Positions 43,331 to 51,099 of a DNA stretch of 64,000 nt are shown piece after piece. The position numbers and the translations under genes were made by a program. Numbering within the stretch: position 1 is the first letter of the stretch; each line of letters opens with the position of its first letter. This stretch comes from Shiella aurantiaca (GTDB lineage: Bacteria; Bacteroidota; Bacteroidia; Cytophagales; Cyclobacteriaceae): positions 62,001 to 126,000 of the forward strand of contig JAUHJS010000007.1 of the NCBI GenBank assembly GCA_030412945.1, written 5' to 3'. The notes beneath the pieces are model-generated. The model was given only the letters and a program-made list of their open reading frames with translations. It was not told the DNA's origin and made no database searches.

Positions 43331-46300
43331 ATGAGATTCCCCCGATTATCCCTGCTGCTTTTCTTCCTTCCCGCCTTGCTTGTGTCGCATCTGGCTCAGG
43401 CGCAAGCTCCTGTATTTAAAGATTACGAACTTATCCGCTACAACAATCAGCTGGCCACGCAAGCGGTGTTTCAATGTTCACAGGGCTATTTGTGGTTTGG
43501 TACTTCCGAAGGTCTTTTTCGCTTCGATGGCATGGAAAAGGTGCAATACACCACCGAGGATAGTCTGGCCGAAAACTCTGTGACCAGTATTGCGCAAGCC
43601 AGTAATGGAAGCTTCTGGTTGGGACATGGTAGTGGGCTGATTAGCTACGGGTATCCGGGCAACTGGGCAGCCTTTGAACCGCGGGAAGGCACTCCGGCTT
43701 CCGCCATTTCCGATATTCTGGTGCAAGATAGCGTGGTATGGTTTGCCACTTTGGGAGAGGGCGTTTATTACTACCACAATGAGCGCCTCTACATCCTCAC
43801 TACTGATGAGGGTATGCCCGATAATTATGTATACGATTTAGAGCAAGATAAGCAAGGGAATGTATGGCTCAGTACCGATGGCGGTATTGCTAAGTTGAGT
43901 CTGAATGAGGAAGGTAAATACGATATTGCCATTTTTGAATATGCCCAAGGCTTGCCCGACAATATTGTGAAGGCGCTTACCTATGATGGAAAAGAGGCTT
44001 TTTGGATAGGTATGCAAGACGGTGGCTTGGCCAAAATAACGATTTCTGATGGTAAGATTACGCCCATTATAGAAGATTGGAATTACGGCCCCATTAATGA
44101 TATTGTGGTTTCAGAAAATACCCTGTGGATAGCCACCGACCGCAAAGGCTTGGTAGCATATTCGTTGAATGGAAGCCAAAATGTGAAGGTATTCAACCGG
44201 AATTCCGGCCTGAATCAGGTGCGGGTAAAAGCCTTGCTGGAAGATAAGGAAGGTAATCTGTGGCTGGGCACTTCCACGGGCGTAGTGCGCTCGCCAGGCA
44301 AGCAGGTAGAGTTTCTCCGAAGCTTACCCAATGGAGAGGCTTTTGATGTGCAAGCCCTTTGTACCTCGGCCAATGGAGATGTTTGGTTTTCTACGTCCAC
44401 GGCTTTGTATAAAGTGAGTCAGCAAAACGAGAACTTCGGGGAGGTGGAACAATTTCTTACCGAAGGCATGTATGCCGATATGAGCTTTATCAGCTTGTAC
44501 GAAGATGAAAGCGGCATGCTTTGGCTAGGCACTTATGGCTTCGGTTTGGTGCAGTTCAATCCGGCTACGCAATCGGCTCGCTTATTCTCCGAAAAGGATG
44601 GTCTGCAAAGTGCCAATATTTTATCCATCACCGGAAAAGAAGGAAGGCTGTATCTTGCCACACTAGAAGGGGCGGTACGAGTGACTTTAGGCTCGGTGCC
44701 GCGGTTTGAATCTTTTACGAAAGAGAGTGGACATTTGCTCACCAATTTCCTGTACAAGGTATTTGTAGATAGTAAAAACAGGGTCTGGTTTGCCAGTGAC
44801 GGAAAAGGCCTTTCGGTGTGGGAGGCAGATACCTTTACCCATTACACCGATACGCTGGGTTTGAATGCAGGGGTATTTTATGGAATAGATGAAGATGCTG
44901 AAGGCATGCTTTGGTTTAACTCAGCCGATAAAGGGGTATATGTATTTGATGGAAAAACTTTTCAAACCATAAATACCAAAAACGGACTAAGAGAAGATAA
45001 CTCCGCAGCGCTGATTCATGACGGAAAAAATCATATGGTGCTCGTTTCCCGCCTTGGGATAGATATCATCCATGCAGCAAATAAGCGTTTTAAATATTTG
45101 GGCGAAGAGGTAGGTTTTGCAGATATCATCCCTAACCTGAATGCCGCCACCCGCGATGCTTCCGGAAATATCTGGTTTGGTACGCAGCAAGGTTTGGTAA
45201 AATATGCCCCCTTATCATCAGAATATAGCAAAAAGGTAGTACCACTCATTCAGCAGGTGAGCTTGTTTGGTAAGCCCATCGCTCCCGAGGATGAGTACAG
45301 CTTTCCTCATTTCAATAATAATTTCACCTTCGACTATGTAGGGATATGGCATACCGCAGCGGATAAGGTGAGTTACCAAATCAAGCTGGAGAACTATGAC
45401 AATGATTGGGTGAACTCCAAAAACCGCCAGGTTACCTATAGCAGTTTGCCACATGGCACCTATACCTTTCAGGTGCGTGCCAGTGCCGATAATGATTTCG
45501 AACAAGCCGATATCGCTCAGTTTACGTTCACTATCCGTCCTCCTTTTTACAAAACCGTCTGGTTCTATATCTTGGTGGTGCTGGCAGGTATAGCAGGTTT
45601 CTTCGGAATCGTGCGGGCACGAGAGAGAAGTCTGCGTGAGACGCAACGCGAACTGGAAAAAATGGTAGACGAGCGCACCTTGGAAATCAAGCAGCAAAAC
45701 GAGGAATTGGAAGCCCAGCGCGATCAAATTAACGAGAAGAATCTAAGTTTGGAATCGGCCTTTGTAGAGATTGCCAAAAAGAACGAAAACATCACCAGCA
45801 GTATAAATTATGCCAAGCGCATACAGCGCGCCATACTACCTTTGGAAGACCAGCTTTCGGCTCATTTGCCGGAACATATGGTGTATTATCGGCCTAAAGA
45901 TATCGTGAGTGGTGATTTCTATTGGATGTCGGCTAAAGGAAGTAGAATTTACCTTGCCGCGGTGGATTGTACCGGTCATGGTGTTCCCGGAGCCTTTATG
46001 TCATTGATTGGCAATAGTTTACTCAATGAGATTGTAGATAATAACGAAGGCATAGAACCACATCAGGTTCTTAATCGGATGAACGATGGAGTAATTCGCA
46101 TGCTCAAACAAGGCGACATTACCGATGAGGCCCGCAAGTCGCGCGATGGAATGGATTTGGCTCTTATCTGTTTGGATTTAGCCCAAGGACATATTGAATT
46201 TGCTGGAGCCAAGCGTTCGCTAATCTGTATTGATTCCAATGATTTGATAGAATACAAAGGTGATAAGTTCTCTATTGGTGGGCAGGGCTTGTTCGATAAG

Positions 46301-46585
46301 GAAGTGGTATATCATACCATCACTATTCCTCTGCATCATGGACAGCATTTCTACATCTTTACTGATGGCTATGCCGACCAGTTTAGCGGGCACAATGCCA
46401 CCAAGTTTATGACCAAAACCTTCAAAGAATTTTTGCTGGAGATTCATCAATTGCCGATGGAAGAACAGCAAAATAAGTTGGGTAAAAAGATTAGCGCCTG
46501 GATGGGGAATGCCCATCAAACCGATGATATGCTAGTAATTGGCCTGCGTATTACCGAGGACTACCTAGAACAAAAGAAGAAATAA
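43331..46585 (+). CDS. Two-component-propeller sensor with SpoIIE phosphatase output
   Basis: A 1084-aa membrane signalling protein. Signal peptide (1-24), about 14 reg_prop blades making two seven-bladed beta-propellers (30-640; repeated WxGTxxGLxRFD and NGLxDNxxxAL types), a Y_Y_Y Ig-like domain (about 660-735), one membrane helix near 745-765, a coiled coil (770-830) and a PP2C-type SpoIIE phosphatase (835-1080: YAKRIQRAILP, YYRPKDIVSGDFYWM, AVDCTGHGVPGAFMSLIG, DGMDLALICLD, FTDGYADQF). In well-known members the output is a histidine kinase; here a Ser/Thr phosphatase is fused, so it probably acts on an anti-sigma/anti-anti-sigma pair. Confidence 0.92.
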   Translation: MRFPRLSLLLFFLPALLVSHLAQAQAPVFKDYELIRYNNQLATQAVFQCSQGYLWFGTSEGLFRFDGMEKVQYTTEDSLAENSVTSIAQASNGSFWLGHGSGLISYGYPGNWAAFEPREGTPASAISDILVQDSVVWFATLGEGVYYYHNERLYILTTDEGMPDNYVYDLEQDKQGNVWLSTDGGIAKLSLNEEGKYDIAIFEYAQGLPDNIVKALTYDGKEAFWIGMQDGGLAKITISDGKITPIIEDWNYGPINDIVVSENTLWIATDRKGLVAYSLNGSQNVKVFNRNSGLNQVRVKALLEDKEGNLWLGTSTGVVRSPGKQVEFLRSLPNGEAFDVQALCTSANGDVWFSTSTALYKVSQQNENFGEVEQFLTEGMYADMSFISLYEDESGMLWLGTYGFGLVQFNPATQSARLFSEKDGLQSANILSITGKEGRLYLATLEGAVRVTLGSVPRFESFTKESGHLLTNFLYKVFVDSKNRVWFASDGKGLSVWEADTFTHYTDTLGLNAGVFYGIDEDAEGMLWFNSADKGVYVFDGKTFQTINTKNGLREDNSAALIHDGKNHMVLVSRLGIDIIHAANKRFKYLGEEVGFADIIPNLNAATRDASGNIWFGTQQGLVKYAPLSSEYSKKVVPLIQQVSLFGKPIAPEDEYSFPHFNNNFTFDYVGIWHTAADKVSYQIKLENYDNDWVNSKNRQVTYSSLPHGTYTFQVRASADNDFEQADIAQFTFTIRPPFYKTVWFYILVVLAGIAGFFGIVRARERSLRETQRELEKMVDERTLEIKQQNEELEAQRDQINEKNLSLESAFVEIAKKNENITSSINYAKRIQRAILPLEDQLSAHLPEHMVYYRPKDIVSGDFYWMSAKGSRIYLAAVDCTGHGVPGAFMSLIGNSLLNEIVDNNEGIEPHQVLNRMNDGVIRMLKQGDITDEARKSRDGMDLALICLDLAQGHIEFAGAKRSLICIDSNDLIEYKGDKFSIGGQGLFDKEVVYHTITIPLHHGQHFYIFTDGYADQFSGHNATKFMTKTFKEFLLEIHQLPMEEQQNKLGKKISAWMGNAHQTDDMLVIGLRITEDYLEQKKK

Positions 46586-46604
46586 CCTAGACCAAACCGA
46601 ACCT

Positions 46605-47492
46605 ATGAAAAACCTATTAGTACCGATGTTTTTGCTGCTGGCATCTCATATGAGCTTTGGGCAAGACGACCTTTTGAATATGCTGGGAGATATTGAAGAG
46701 GAAGAAGAGGTGATTTATACCTATGGCACCTTCAAAACTACCCGAATCATCAATAGCCAATCGGTAGATATTGAATCGAAAGGGGAAATGCAGTTTTTGA
46801 TCAGTCACCGTTTTGGTAATTTGTTCGATGGCGTAGAAACCTTTTATGGGCTAGATGATGCCACTATTCGCTTAGGCTTGGAGTATGGAGTTACAGAACG
46901 TATTGCAGTAGGAGCAGGCCGCAGTTCGGATGAAGCCGCTTACGATGTATACGGGAAATATTTGATTTTACGCCAAACGGAAAACGGCAATATGCCTATC
47001 AGTATGGTGTGGTATACCAATGCCACCTATTCCAAGCGCGATAGAGTAAGTGCTACTTACGATTACCAATTGCGCCATTATTGGCAGTATGTCAATCAGT
47101 TGTTGATTGCCCGTAAGTTTTCTCCTAAAACCAGCTTACAACTAATGCCTACCTTGATTCACCGGAATATAGTGGTGAGAGCGGATCAACCGCATCAGGT
47201 GTACGCCTTAGGAGCAGGGGTGAGGCAAAAGCTGACTAATCGCTTTTCCTTAACTGCTGAATATTATCACCTGTTCAATGACCTAAACGATGATGCCTTT
47301 AGTGCGCCTTTGGTCTTAGGATTTGAAATTGAAACAGGCGGACACGTATTTATGTTCAATATTGGCAGCTCGCGCGGAATGACCGAAAAGATGCTGATAA
47401 CCAGAGGGACGGGTTCTTGGACCGATACTGATAAAGGCTTGTACCTAGGATTTAATATCAGCCGAAACTTTAATTTGAATAAAAAAGAATAG
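46605..47492 (+). CDS. DUF5777-type outer-membrane beta-barrel protein
   Basis: A 295-aa protein with a signal peptide (MKNLLVPMFLLLASHMSFGQ) and a strand-rich body with alternating hydrophobic residues, ending in aromatic strands (HVFMFNIGSS, GLYLGFNISRNFNL). The FKTTRIINSQSVDIESKGEMQFLISHRFG block fits the DUF5777 family, which in Bacteroidota commonly stands beside YceI genes and cytochrome clusters. Role unknown. Confidence 0.75.
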   Translation: MKNLLVPMFLLLASHMSFGQDDLLNMLGDIEEEEEVIYTYGTFKTTRIINSQSVDIESKGEMQFLISHRFGNLFDGVETFYGLDDATIRLGLEYGVTERIAVGAGRSSDEAAYDVYGKYLILRQTENGNMPISMVWYTNATYSKRDRVSATYDYQLRHYWQYVNQLLIARKFSPKTSLQLMPTLIHRNIVVRADQPHQVYALGAGVRQKLTNRFSLTAEYYHLFNDLNDDAFSAPLVLGFEIETGGHVFMFNIGSSRGMTEKMLITRGTGSWTDTDKGLYLGFNISRNFNLNKKE

Positions 47493-47538
47493 GCTAAAAA
47501 AAATAGATTCCTGATATTTGCCACAAATCAATGAAACT

Positions 47539-47655
47539 ATGGAAGCATTACCATTATACATCATCATCGGACTGTTCTGCTTAGCAATTATTGCTGCCTA
47601 CGTGGTTCCCAATAAGAAAATAAGCGATGACAAGTACGATCAGAAAATGGACTAA
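47539..47655 (+). CDS. 38-residue single-pass membrane microprotein
   Basis: ATG 47539 to TAA 47653-47655, 38 codons. An N-terminal hydrophobic helix (LPLYIIIGLFCLAIIAAYVV, residues 4-23) is followed by a polar, charged tail (PNKKISDDKYDQKMD). It is followed at once by a terminator whose stem begins in the stop codon, and it lies 46 bp after the barrel gene. No family is recognised; small helix-plus-charged-tail proteins of this size are typical regulators or stabilisers of membrane complexes. Confidence 0.6.
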   Translation: MEALPLYIIIGLFCLAIIAAYVVPNKKISDDKYDQKMD

Positions 47656-47681
47656 CCGGTGCTTCACACCGGTTTTTTTTA
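47654..47681. terminator. Bidirectional terminator
   Basis: ACCGGTG-CTTCA-CACCGGT followed by eight T; the seven-base stem ends the microprotein gene and marks the end of the convergent comB. Confidence 0.85.
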
Positions 47682-48383
47682 TGCTTTTATCAGTCGTTCG
47701 TTTCTATAAATAGGGACATCCGTGTACACATCCTGTTCCAAGCAAAAAGCGATATCTTCGTGAATATTGAGCCCGTGTAAGCGCTTTACATGTGAGGACT
47801 CTTTCAAAAAGCTCATCATATCTCCCTTTTCTTTTTCATACATGGCTTTGGCCATTAATGGTGCATCGCAAGCGGGCGCCAAATGATTGCTCATGCGGGC
47901 GCAAACTGCTCCCGCAAATAATGAGTCTTCCAAATTCACTTTTCCTTTCCATCCGGCACAAAGGATAATCGTATCCAGATTGGCCTCTTTTATCAATCCG
48001 CAGATAGCACCAATATTCAGGAAAGATCCGGCTACCAGCACTTCCGCTTCTTTAGACTTGGTAAGGGCATAGGTGCCATTGGTAGTGGTTACTGCTATTT
48101 TTTGTCCGCGGTAAGCACCATTTCGATAGCTAAAAGGAGAATTGCCTAAGTCGAAACCATCGGCTTTTTTGCCATCACGCTCGGCAGCGGTTACATAGCC
48201 TTGTCGGCCAAGGGCTTGGCATTCTTCAAGGGTAGCCACCGGTACAATCTCCTCTACCCCTTCGGCAATGGCGGTAGTCATACAGGAGGTGGCGCGCAAA
48301 ATATCAACCACTACCACCATTTTACCTTTTACATCATATAAATGTAGCAGGTCGGGTGATAGACAGACATCAATGGATTTCAT
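47679..48383 (-). CDS. comB: 2-phosphosulfolactate phosphatase family protein
   Basis: A 234-aa Mg-dependent phosphatase; the archaeal enzyme serves coenzyme M synthesis, and bacterial homologues act in sulfolactate metabolism. VVVVDILRATSCMTTAIAEGVEEIVPVATLEE, NSPFSYRNGAYRGQKIAVTTTNGTYAL and LCAGWKGKVNLEDSLFAGAV are its blocks. MKSIDVCLS at 48383 is chosen since the extra eight codons to 48407 are low-complexity Phe-rich. No other coenzyme M gene is present, so its role here is open. Confidence 0.85.
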   Translation of the reverse strand: MKSIDVCLSPDLLHLYDVKGKMVVVVDILRATSCMTTAIAEGVEEIVPVATLEECQALGRQGYVTAAERDGKKADGFDLGNSPFSYRNGAYRGQKIAVTTTNGTYALTKSKEAEVLVAGSFLNIGAICGLIKEANLDTIILCAGWKGKVNLEDSLFAGAVCARMSNHLAPACDAPLMAKAMYEKEKGDMMSFLKESSHVKRLHGLNIHEDIAFCLEQDVYTDVPIYRNERLIKA

Positions 48384-48427
48384 AAACAGAAAGAAAAATG
48401 CGCTCAAAAGAGGGCGCTAAGTGAATA

Positions 48428-49510
48428 TTATAAAAAGGGAACTTTTACCACCTTGGCTTTAAGGGCTTTGCCACGGATGATTACCGCAATTTCGGTATCA
48501 GGTGCTGAAAATTCAGTTTTTACATAGCCTAAGCCAATGCCTTTGCCAAGTGTAGGTGATTGCGTACCGCTTGTTACTTTACCTATGATATCGCCCGAAG
48601 GGCTGGCCAGTTCGTAATCGTGACGAGGAATGCCTCTCTCTAGTAATTCAAATCCTACCAATTTGCGGCTTACACCTGCTTCTTTTTGTTTCTTAAGTGC
48701 TTCGGAGTTGGTGAAATCTTTGGTGAATTTGGTAATCCAGCCTAGTCCAGCTTCTAGCGGAGAGGTAGTGTCATCAATGTCGTTTCCGTATAAGCAGAAA
48801 CCTTTTTCCAGACGGAGTGTGTCGCGCGCGCCTAGTCCAATAGGCTTGATGTCAAAGGCTTTTCCGGCTTCAAAGATCTTGTTCCACACCATTTCGGCAT
48901 CGGCATTGGAAAGATAGAGCTCAAAGCCACCCGCTCCGGTATAGCCTGTAGCAGAGATGATTACATTTTTGGCCCCGGCAAAATCACCTTGTACAAAGGT
49001 GTAATAGCCCATGCTTTGTAAATCTACCGATGTCAGCGATTGCAAAGCTTCAGCAGCTTTAGGCCCTTGCACGGCAAAAAGGCTGATACCATCCGAGAGG
49101 TTTTTCATCTCAGCCCCTTCGGTATTGAATTGGCTAATCCAGTTCCAATCTTTTTCGATATTGGAAGCGTTCACTACCAACAGGTAATCGTTTTCAGCCA
49201 GCATGTACACCAATAAATCGTCTACAATACCACCTTCTTTATTGGGCAGGCAGCTGTACTGTGCCTTTCCGGGACTTAGTTTGGAAGCATCGTTACTCGT
49301 TACACGTTGAATAAGATCGAGGGCCTTAGGGCCTTTTATACTGAATTCGCCCATGTGCGATACATCAAATACGCCCACGCCATTGCGCACGGTTTGATGT
49401 TCTTCAATATCCGATGAATAACGAACCGGCATGTTGTATCCCGCAAAAGAGACCATTTTAGCGCCTAGTTTCTCGTGTAAGTCGTTTAATGCTACTTTCT
49501 TAAGTTCCAT
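48428..49510 (-). CDS. gcvT: Glycine cleavage system aminomethyltransferase (T protein)
   Basis: A 360-aa enzyme transferring the methylene of the lipoyl-bound aminomethyl group to tetrahydrofolate. Motifs: [44 protein letters not shown], and [21 protein letters not shown]. The catalytic Asp near residue 96 lies in [15 protein letters not shown]. The frame extends to 49531 but [11 protein letters not shown] at 49510 is the family start. gcvH and gcvP are not nearby. Confidence 0.95.
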   Translation of the reverse strand: MELKKVALNDLHEKLGAKMVSFAGYNMPVRYSSDIEEHQTVRNGVGVFDVSHMGEFSIKGPKALDLIQRVTSNDASKLSPGKAQYSCLPNKEGGIVDDLLVYMLAENDYLLVVNASNIEKDWNWISQFNTEGAEMKNLSDGISLFAVQGPKAAEALQSLTSVDLQSMGYYTFVQGDFAGAKNVIISATGYTGAGGFELYLSNADAEMVWNKIFEAGKAFDIKPIGLGARDTLRLEKGFCLYGNDIDDTTSPLEAGLGWITKFTKDFTNSEALKKQKEAGVSRKLVGFELLERGIPRHDYELASPSGDIIGKVTSGTQSPTLGKGIGLGYVKTEFSAPDTEIAVIIRGKALKAKVVKVPFL

Positions 49511-49582
49511 AATGTGCAAAATTGTGCACAAAAGTAGCCAAAAATGAGGGAAAGTCTTGCCTTTTTTAGGATTTCAAAACCA

Positions 49583-49801
49583 TTAATTCAAGGGCAAAGC
49601 AGGCAGGCTATTTTTCAGCTGTCTTAAGTTGGCTTCCCAGCCTTGCAAGAGCTTGAGTGATTCTTGAGGGATATCGGGTAGCTCATTGATTTTTACGCCA
49701 TAAGTGAATACCAACTCGTGGTAAAGCGTAATGCGGCTTTGCCAGATATTCATATCGTGCCAGTGGCGTATTTCATCAAGAGCAATTTCCTTGTAGTTCA
49801 T
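49583..49801 (-). CDS. Short uncharacterised protein
   Basis: A 72-aa frame with ATG 49801. The sequence is plausible protein (YKEIALDEIRHWHDMNIWQSR; ESLKLLQGWEANLRQLKNSL), helical, acidic-basic balanced, with two Trp/His-rich spots, and no signal or membrane segment. It has no clear family; a helical motif YKEIALDEIRxWH and its position after gcvT on the same strand are all I can give. Whether it is translated is unproven. Confidence 0.5.
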   Translation of the reverse strand: MNYKEIALDEIRHWHDMNIWQSRITLYHELVFTYGVKINELPDIPQESLKLLQGWEANLRQLKNSLPALPLN

Positions 49802-50171
49802 AGCGATGTTAGCCGGATGCTACTAATTAACGAAAATGGATGAACAACGGATGTGCCAACTAGTATTTGAATATAATTAAAATAAGGACAAGAAATTCAA
49901 TTGAATATATAGGTGAGTAAACGAATAATTTTAATAAAAGGACAGCAAGTGATTTCTAAAAGACAAAATGGAGTATTTTGAAGTTTGATTATTGCAAAAA
50001 GGTGTTTAAAAATTATAGTAAATTTTACCTTTGGTATGATGCAAGAAGAGCGGAATATGTAAAATTCAGCGCATAGACTTTATGGGTTTAATGAAGGATG
50101 ATTTCTTAAATTCAACCCCATTTGGTGACATTTAAAAGAAAAACTGTCCCCCTTTTCGTCCTCTGAAAAAC
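49802..50171. other. AT-rich intergenic stretch without gene
   Basis: About 370 bp of AT-rich sequence with no credible reading frame longer than 20 codons on either strand. A TACCTTTG matching the -7 box on the plus strand lies at 50026-50033 but nothing recognisable follows. An almost repeated CTCTGAAAA(A/C) occurs at 50161 and 50179, at the edge of the tRNA terminator. Confidence 0.6.
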
Positions 50172-50209
50172 AAAAAAGCTCTGAAAACCAAAAGGTTATC
50201 AGAGCTTTT
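50172..50209 (-). terminator. Terminator of the tRNA-Leu transcript
   Basis: On the minus strand AAAAGCTCTGA and TCAGAGCTTTT pair perfectly (11 bp, 14-base loop) and are followed by TT, 3 bases after the tRNA end. Confidence 0.8.
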
Positions 50210-50211
50210 TG

Positions 50212-50295
50212 TACCCAGGGCCGGAGTCGAACCGGCACGTCCGTGAAGACATTGGTGTTTGAGACCAACGCGTCTACCAATTCCGCCACCTGGGC
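50212..50295 (-). tRNA. tRNA-Leu (anticodon CAA)
   Basis: An 84-nt class II tRNA read on the minus strand. Acceptor GCCCAGG pairs with CCTGGGT (G:U at 1-72), D-arm contains GGTAGA, anticodon stem TTGGT/ACCAA encloses CTCAAAC with CAA at the anticodon, a long variable arm TGTCTTCACGGACGT follows, and the T-arm is GCCGG-TTCGACT-CCGGC. The discriminator is A; CCA is not encoded. It reads UUG codons. Confidence 0.95.
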
Positions 50296-50324
50296 ATTTA
50301 TCGGATAGTATGTAATAATTGTTA

Positions 50325-50345
50325 CACAACCATCTGTTGTATGAG
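50325..50345. repeat. Left copy of 20-bp direct repeat flanking the GIY-YIG gene
   Basis: Plus-strand CACAACCATCTGTTGT followed by A-TGAG; the right copy at 50606-50626 is identical except for one base (A to T). The sequence itself is nearly palindromic (ACAACCATCTGTTGT). In the right copy it supplies both the start of the nuclease reading frame and the end of the tRNA-Leu fragment. Confidence 0.8.
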
Positions 50346-50365
50346 GCCAAACAATTGTTTGGCCT
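50344..50365. repeat. Perfect 22-bp palindrome next to the GIY-YIG stop codon
   Basis: AGGCCAAACAATTGTTTGGCCT is an exact inverted repeat without any loop other than the central bases. It starts within the left direct repeat and ends directly at the stop codon of the nuclease gene (50366). It could fold as a hairpin at the 3' end of the mRNA, or be a recombination or cleavage site. Confidence 0.85.
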
Positions 50366-50614
50366 TTATCTTAGGGAGCGAAGAAATTCTTTTCCTGATC
50401 CACTCTTTAATTTGATTTCTCTTTCTCTGGCTTCTTTTCTCGAGGAAAATTCTTCAAAATAAATAAGTTTAAATGGGACATAAGCTTTTGTAGACTTATT
50501 TTTTCCCTCATTATGTTCTTTCAAGCGTCTTTCAATGTTGTTTGTCATTCCAACATATATATAATTCCTTGACTCACTTGATATAGCATAAACATAAAAC
50601 TTTTCCACAACCAT
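50366..50614 (-). CDS. GIY-YIG nuclease domain protein (UPF0213/YhbQ-like)
   Basis: An 82-aa single-domain endonuclease. FYVYAISSESRNYIYVGMT holds both halves of the GIY-YIG motif (as VYA and YVG), R in NNIERRLKEHNEG, Y in FKLIYFEEFSSRKEAREREI and a C-terminal LKSGSGKEFLR with the typical KSG. The ATG at 50614 lies inside the right direct repeat; the longer frame to 50674 is a translation of the tRNA-Leu fragment and is rejected. Role of this family, whether mobility or DNA repair, is unsettled. Confidence 0.85.
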   Translation of the reverse strand: MVVEKFYVYAISSESRNYIYVGMTNNIERRLKEHNEGKNKSTKAYVPFKLIYFEEFSSRKEAREREIKLKSGSGKEFLRSLR

Positions 50615-50626
50615 CTGTTGTTTGAG
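50606..50626. repeat. Right copy of 20-bp direct repeat
   Basis: CACAACCATCTGTTGT-T-TGAG, 281 bp from the left copy. Its last bases (TTTGAG) are the anticodon-loop bases of the tRNA-Leu fragment at 50621-50678. Confidence 0.8.
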
Positions 50627-50678
50627 ACCAACGCGTCTACCAATCCTGCCTGTCGGCAGACAGGTCCGCCACATGGGC
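50621..50678 (-). pseudogene. 5' fragment of tRNA-Leu with 20-bp hairpin insertion in the D-arm
   Basis: The minus strand matches the first 38 nt of the intact tRNA-Leu (50258-50295) at 37 positions, with a single block of 20 bp (50645-50664) inserted after the first A of the D-loop. The insert is a near palindrome that as RNA forms an eight-base-pair stem (one G:U) with loop CCGA. The match stops exactly after the anticodon loop (CTCAAA); the rest of the tRNA is missing and the GIY-YIG unit starts there. It cannot be a working tRNA. Confidence 0.85.
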
Positions 50679-50690
50679 TTTTAGAATGCA

Positions 50691-50749
50691 CCCATCTGGC
50701 TATGCCAGGGTGGGCCATTCCTGAGAAGTTTGAAACGGACAGTTTCAAA
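50691..50749. repeat. Two adjacent inverted repeats
   Basis: First, CCCATCTGGC-TAT-GCCAGGGTGGG (50691-50714), an imperfect ten-base stem. Second, TTTGAAAC-GGACA-GTTTCAAA (50729-50749), a perfect eight-base stem. They lie one after another between a promoter-like sequence and the tRNA-Leu fragment and are not part of any gene. Confidence 0.75.
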
Positions 50750-50756
50750 TGGGATG

Positions 50757-50786
50757 CAAACATAAGGAGAAAATTGAACTTCCAAA
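50757..50786 (-). promoter_or_regulatory. Bacteroidota-type promoter facing the tRNA/GIY-YIG unit
   Basis: On the minus strand TTTG (50786-50783), 18 bases, then TATGTTTG (50764-50757): a nearly ideal -33/-7 pair. Transcription would start about 10 bases on and run through the palindromes, tRNA fragment, nuclease gene and probably the intact tRNA. Confidence 0.65.
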
Positions 50787-50802
50787 ATGCTTGCCGAAAA
50801 AA

Positions 50803-51099
50803 TTATTCCATTTTTGTGTGAATCGTACTCGAAAAAGCCAAAGGTTTATCGGCAAATAAGGCTTTGGTGGCAGGCCAAACCTCCCCAAATAGGGCGGAAT
50901 CGCGGTACTTATTTAGGTCCTGCTCACTTTCCCAGTGGCTATAGGTGCTGAAAATGTGAGGCTTATGCGCATCTTGCAAAAGCGTAAGGTGTTGGCATCC
51001 TTCAAAGTGCCTAATCCTTTCTTTGGTTTCATTAAAAAGTTGTAGAAAGTCTTTGACTTTATCCTCTTGAAAAGTCATACGTACGATACGTACTATCAT
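50803..51099 (-). CDS. Antibiotic biosynthesis monooxygenase (ABM) domain protein
   Basis: A 98-aa ferredoxin-like alpha/beta domain: MIVRIVRMTFQEDKVKDFLQLFNET at the N-terminus, EGCQHLTLLQDAHKPHIFSTYSHWESEQDLNKYRDSALFGEVW in the centre. Dimeric members bind quinones, haem or polyketides; no specific function can be assigned. Its start overlaps the stop of the SAM hydrolase gene by four bases. Confidence 0.85.
   Translation of the reverse strand: MIVRIVRMTFQEDKVKDFLQLFNETKERIRHFEGCQHLTLLQDAHKPHIFSTYSHWESEQDLNKYRDSALFGEVWPATKALFADKPLAFSSTIHTKME

Noticed and set aside
50080..50350. Minus-strand frames of 69 and 72 codons around the tRNA
   Set aside because: They are translations of the tRNA-Leu gene and its flanks.
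50615..50674. N-terminal extension of the GIY-YIG protein
   Set aside because: The extra 20 residues come from translating the tRNA-Leu fragment and the hairpin insert.
50366..50678. Group I intron in the tRNA-Leu anticodon loop
   Set aside because: The break is at a classic intron place, but the 3' tRNA half does not follow directly, about 280 bp is too short for intron core plus nuclease gene, and no intron core elements are seen.
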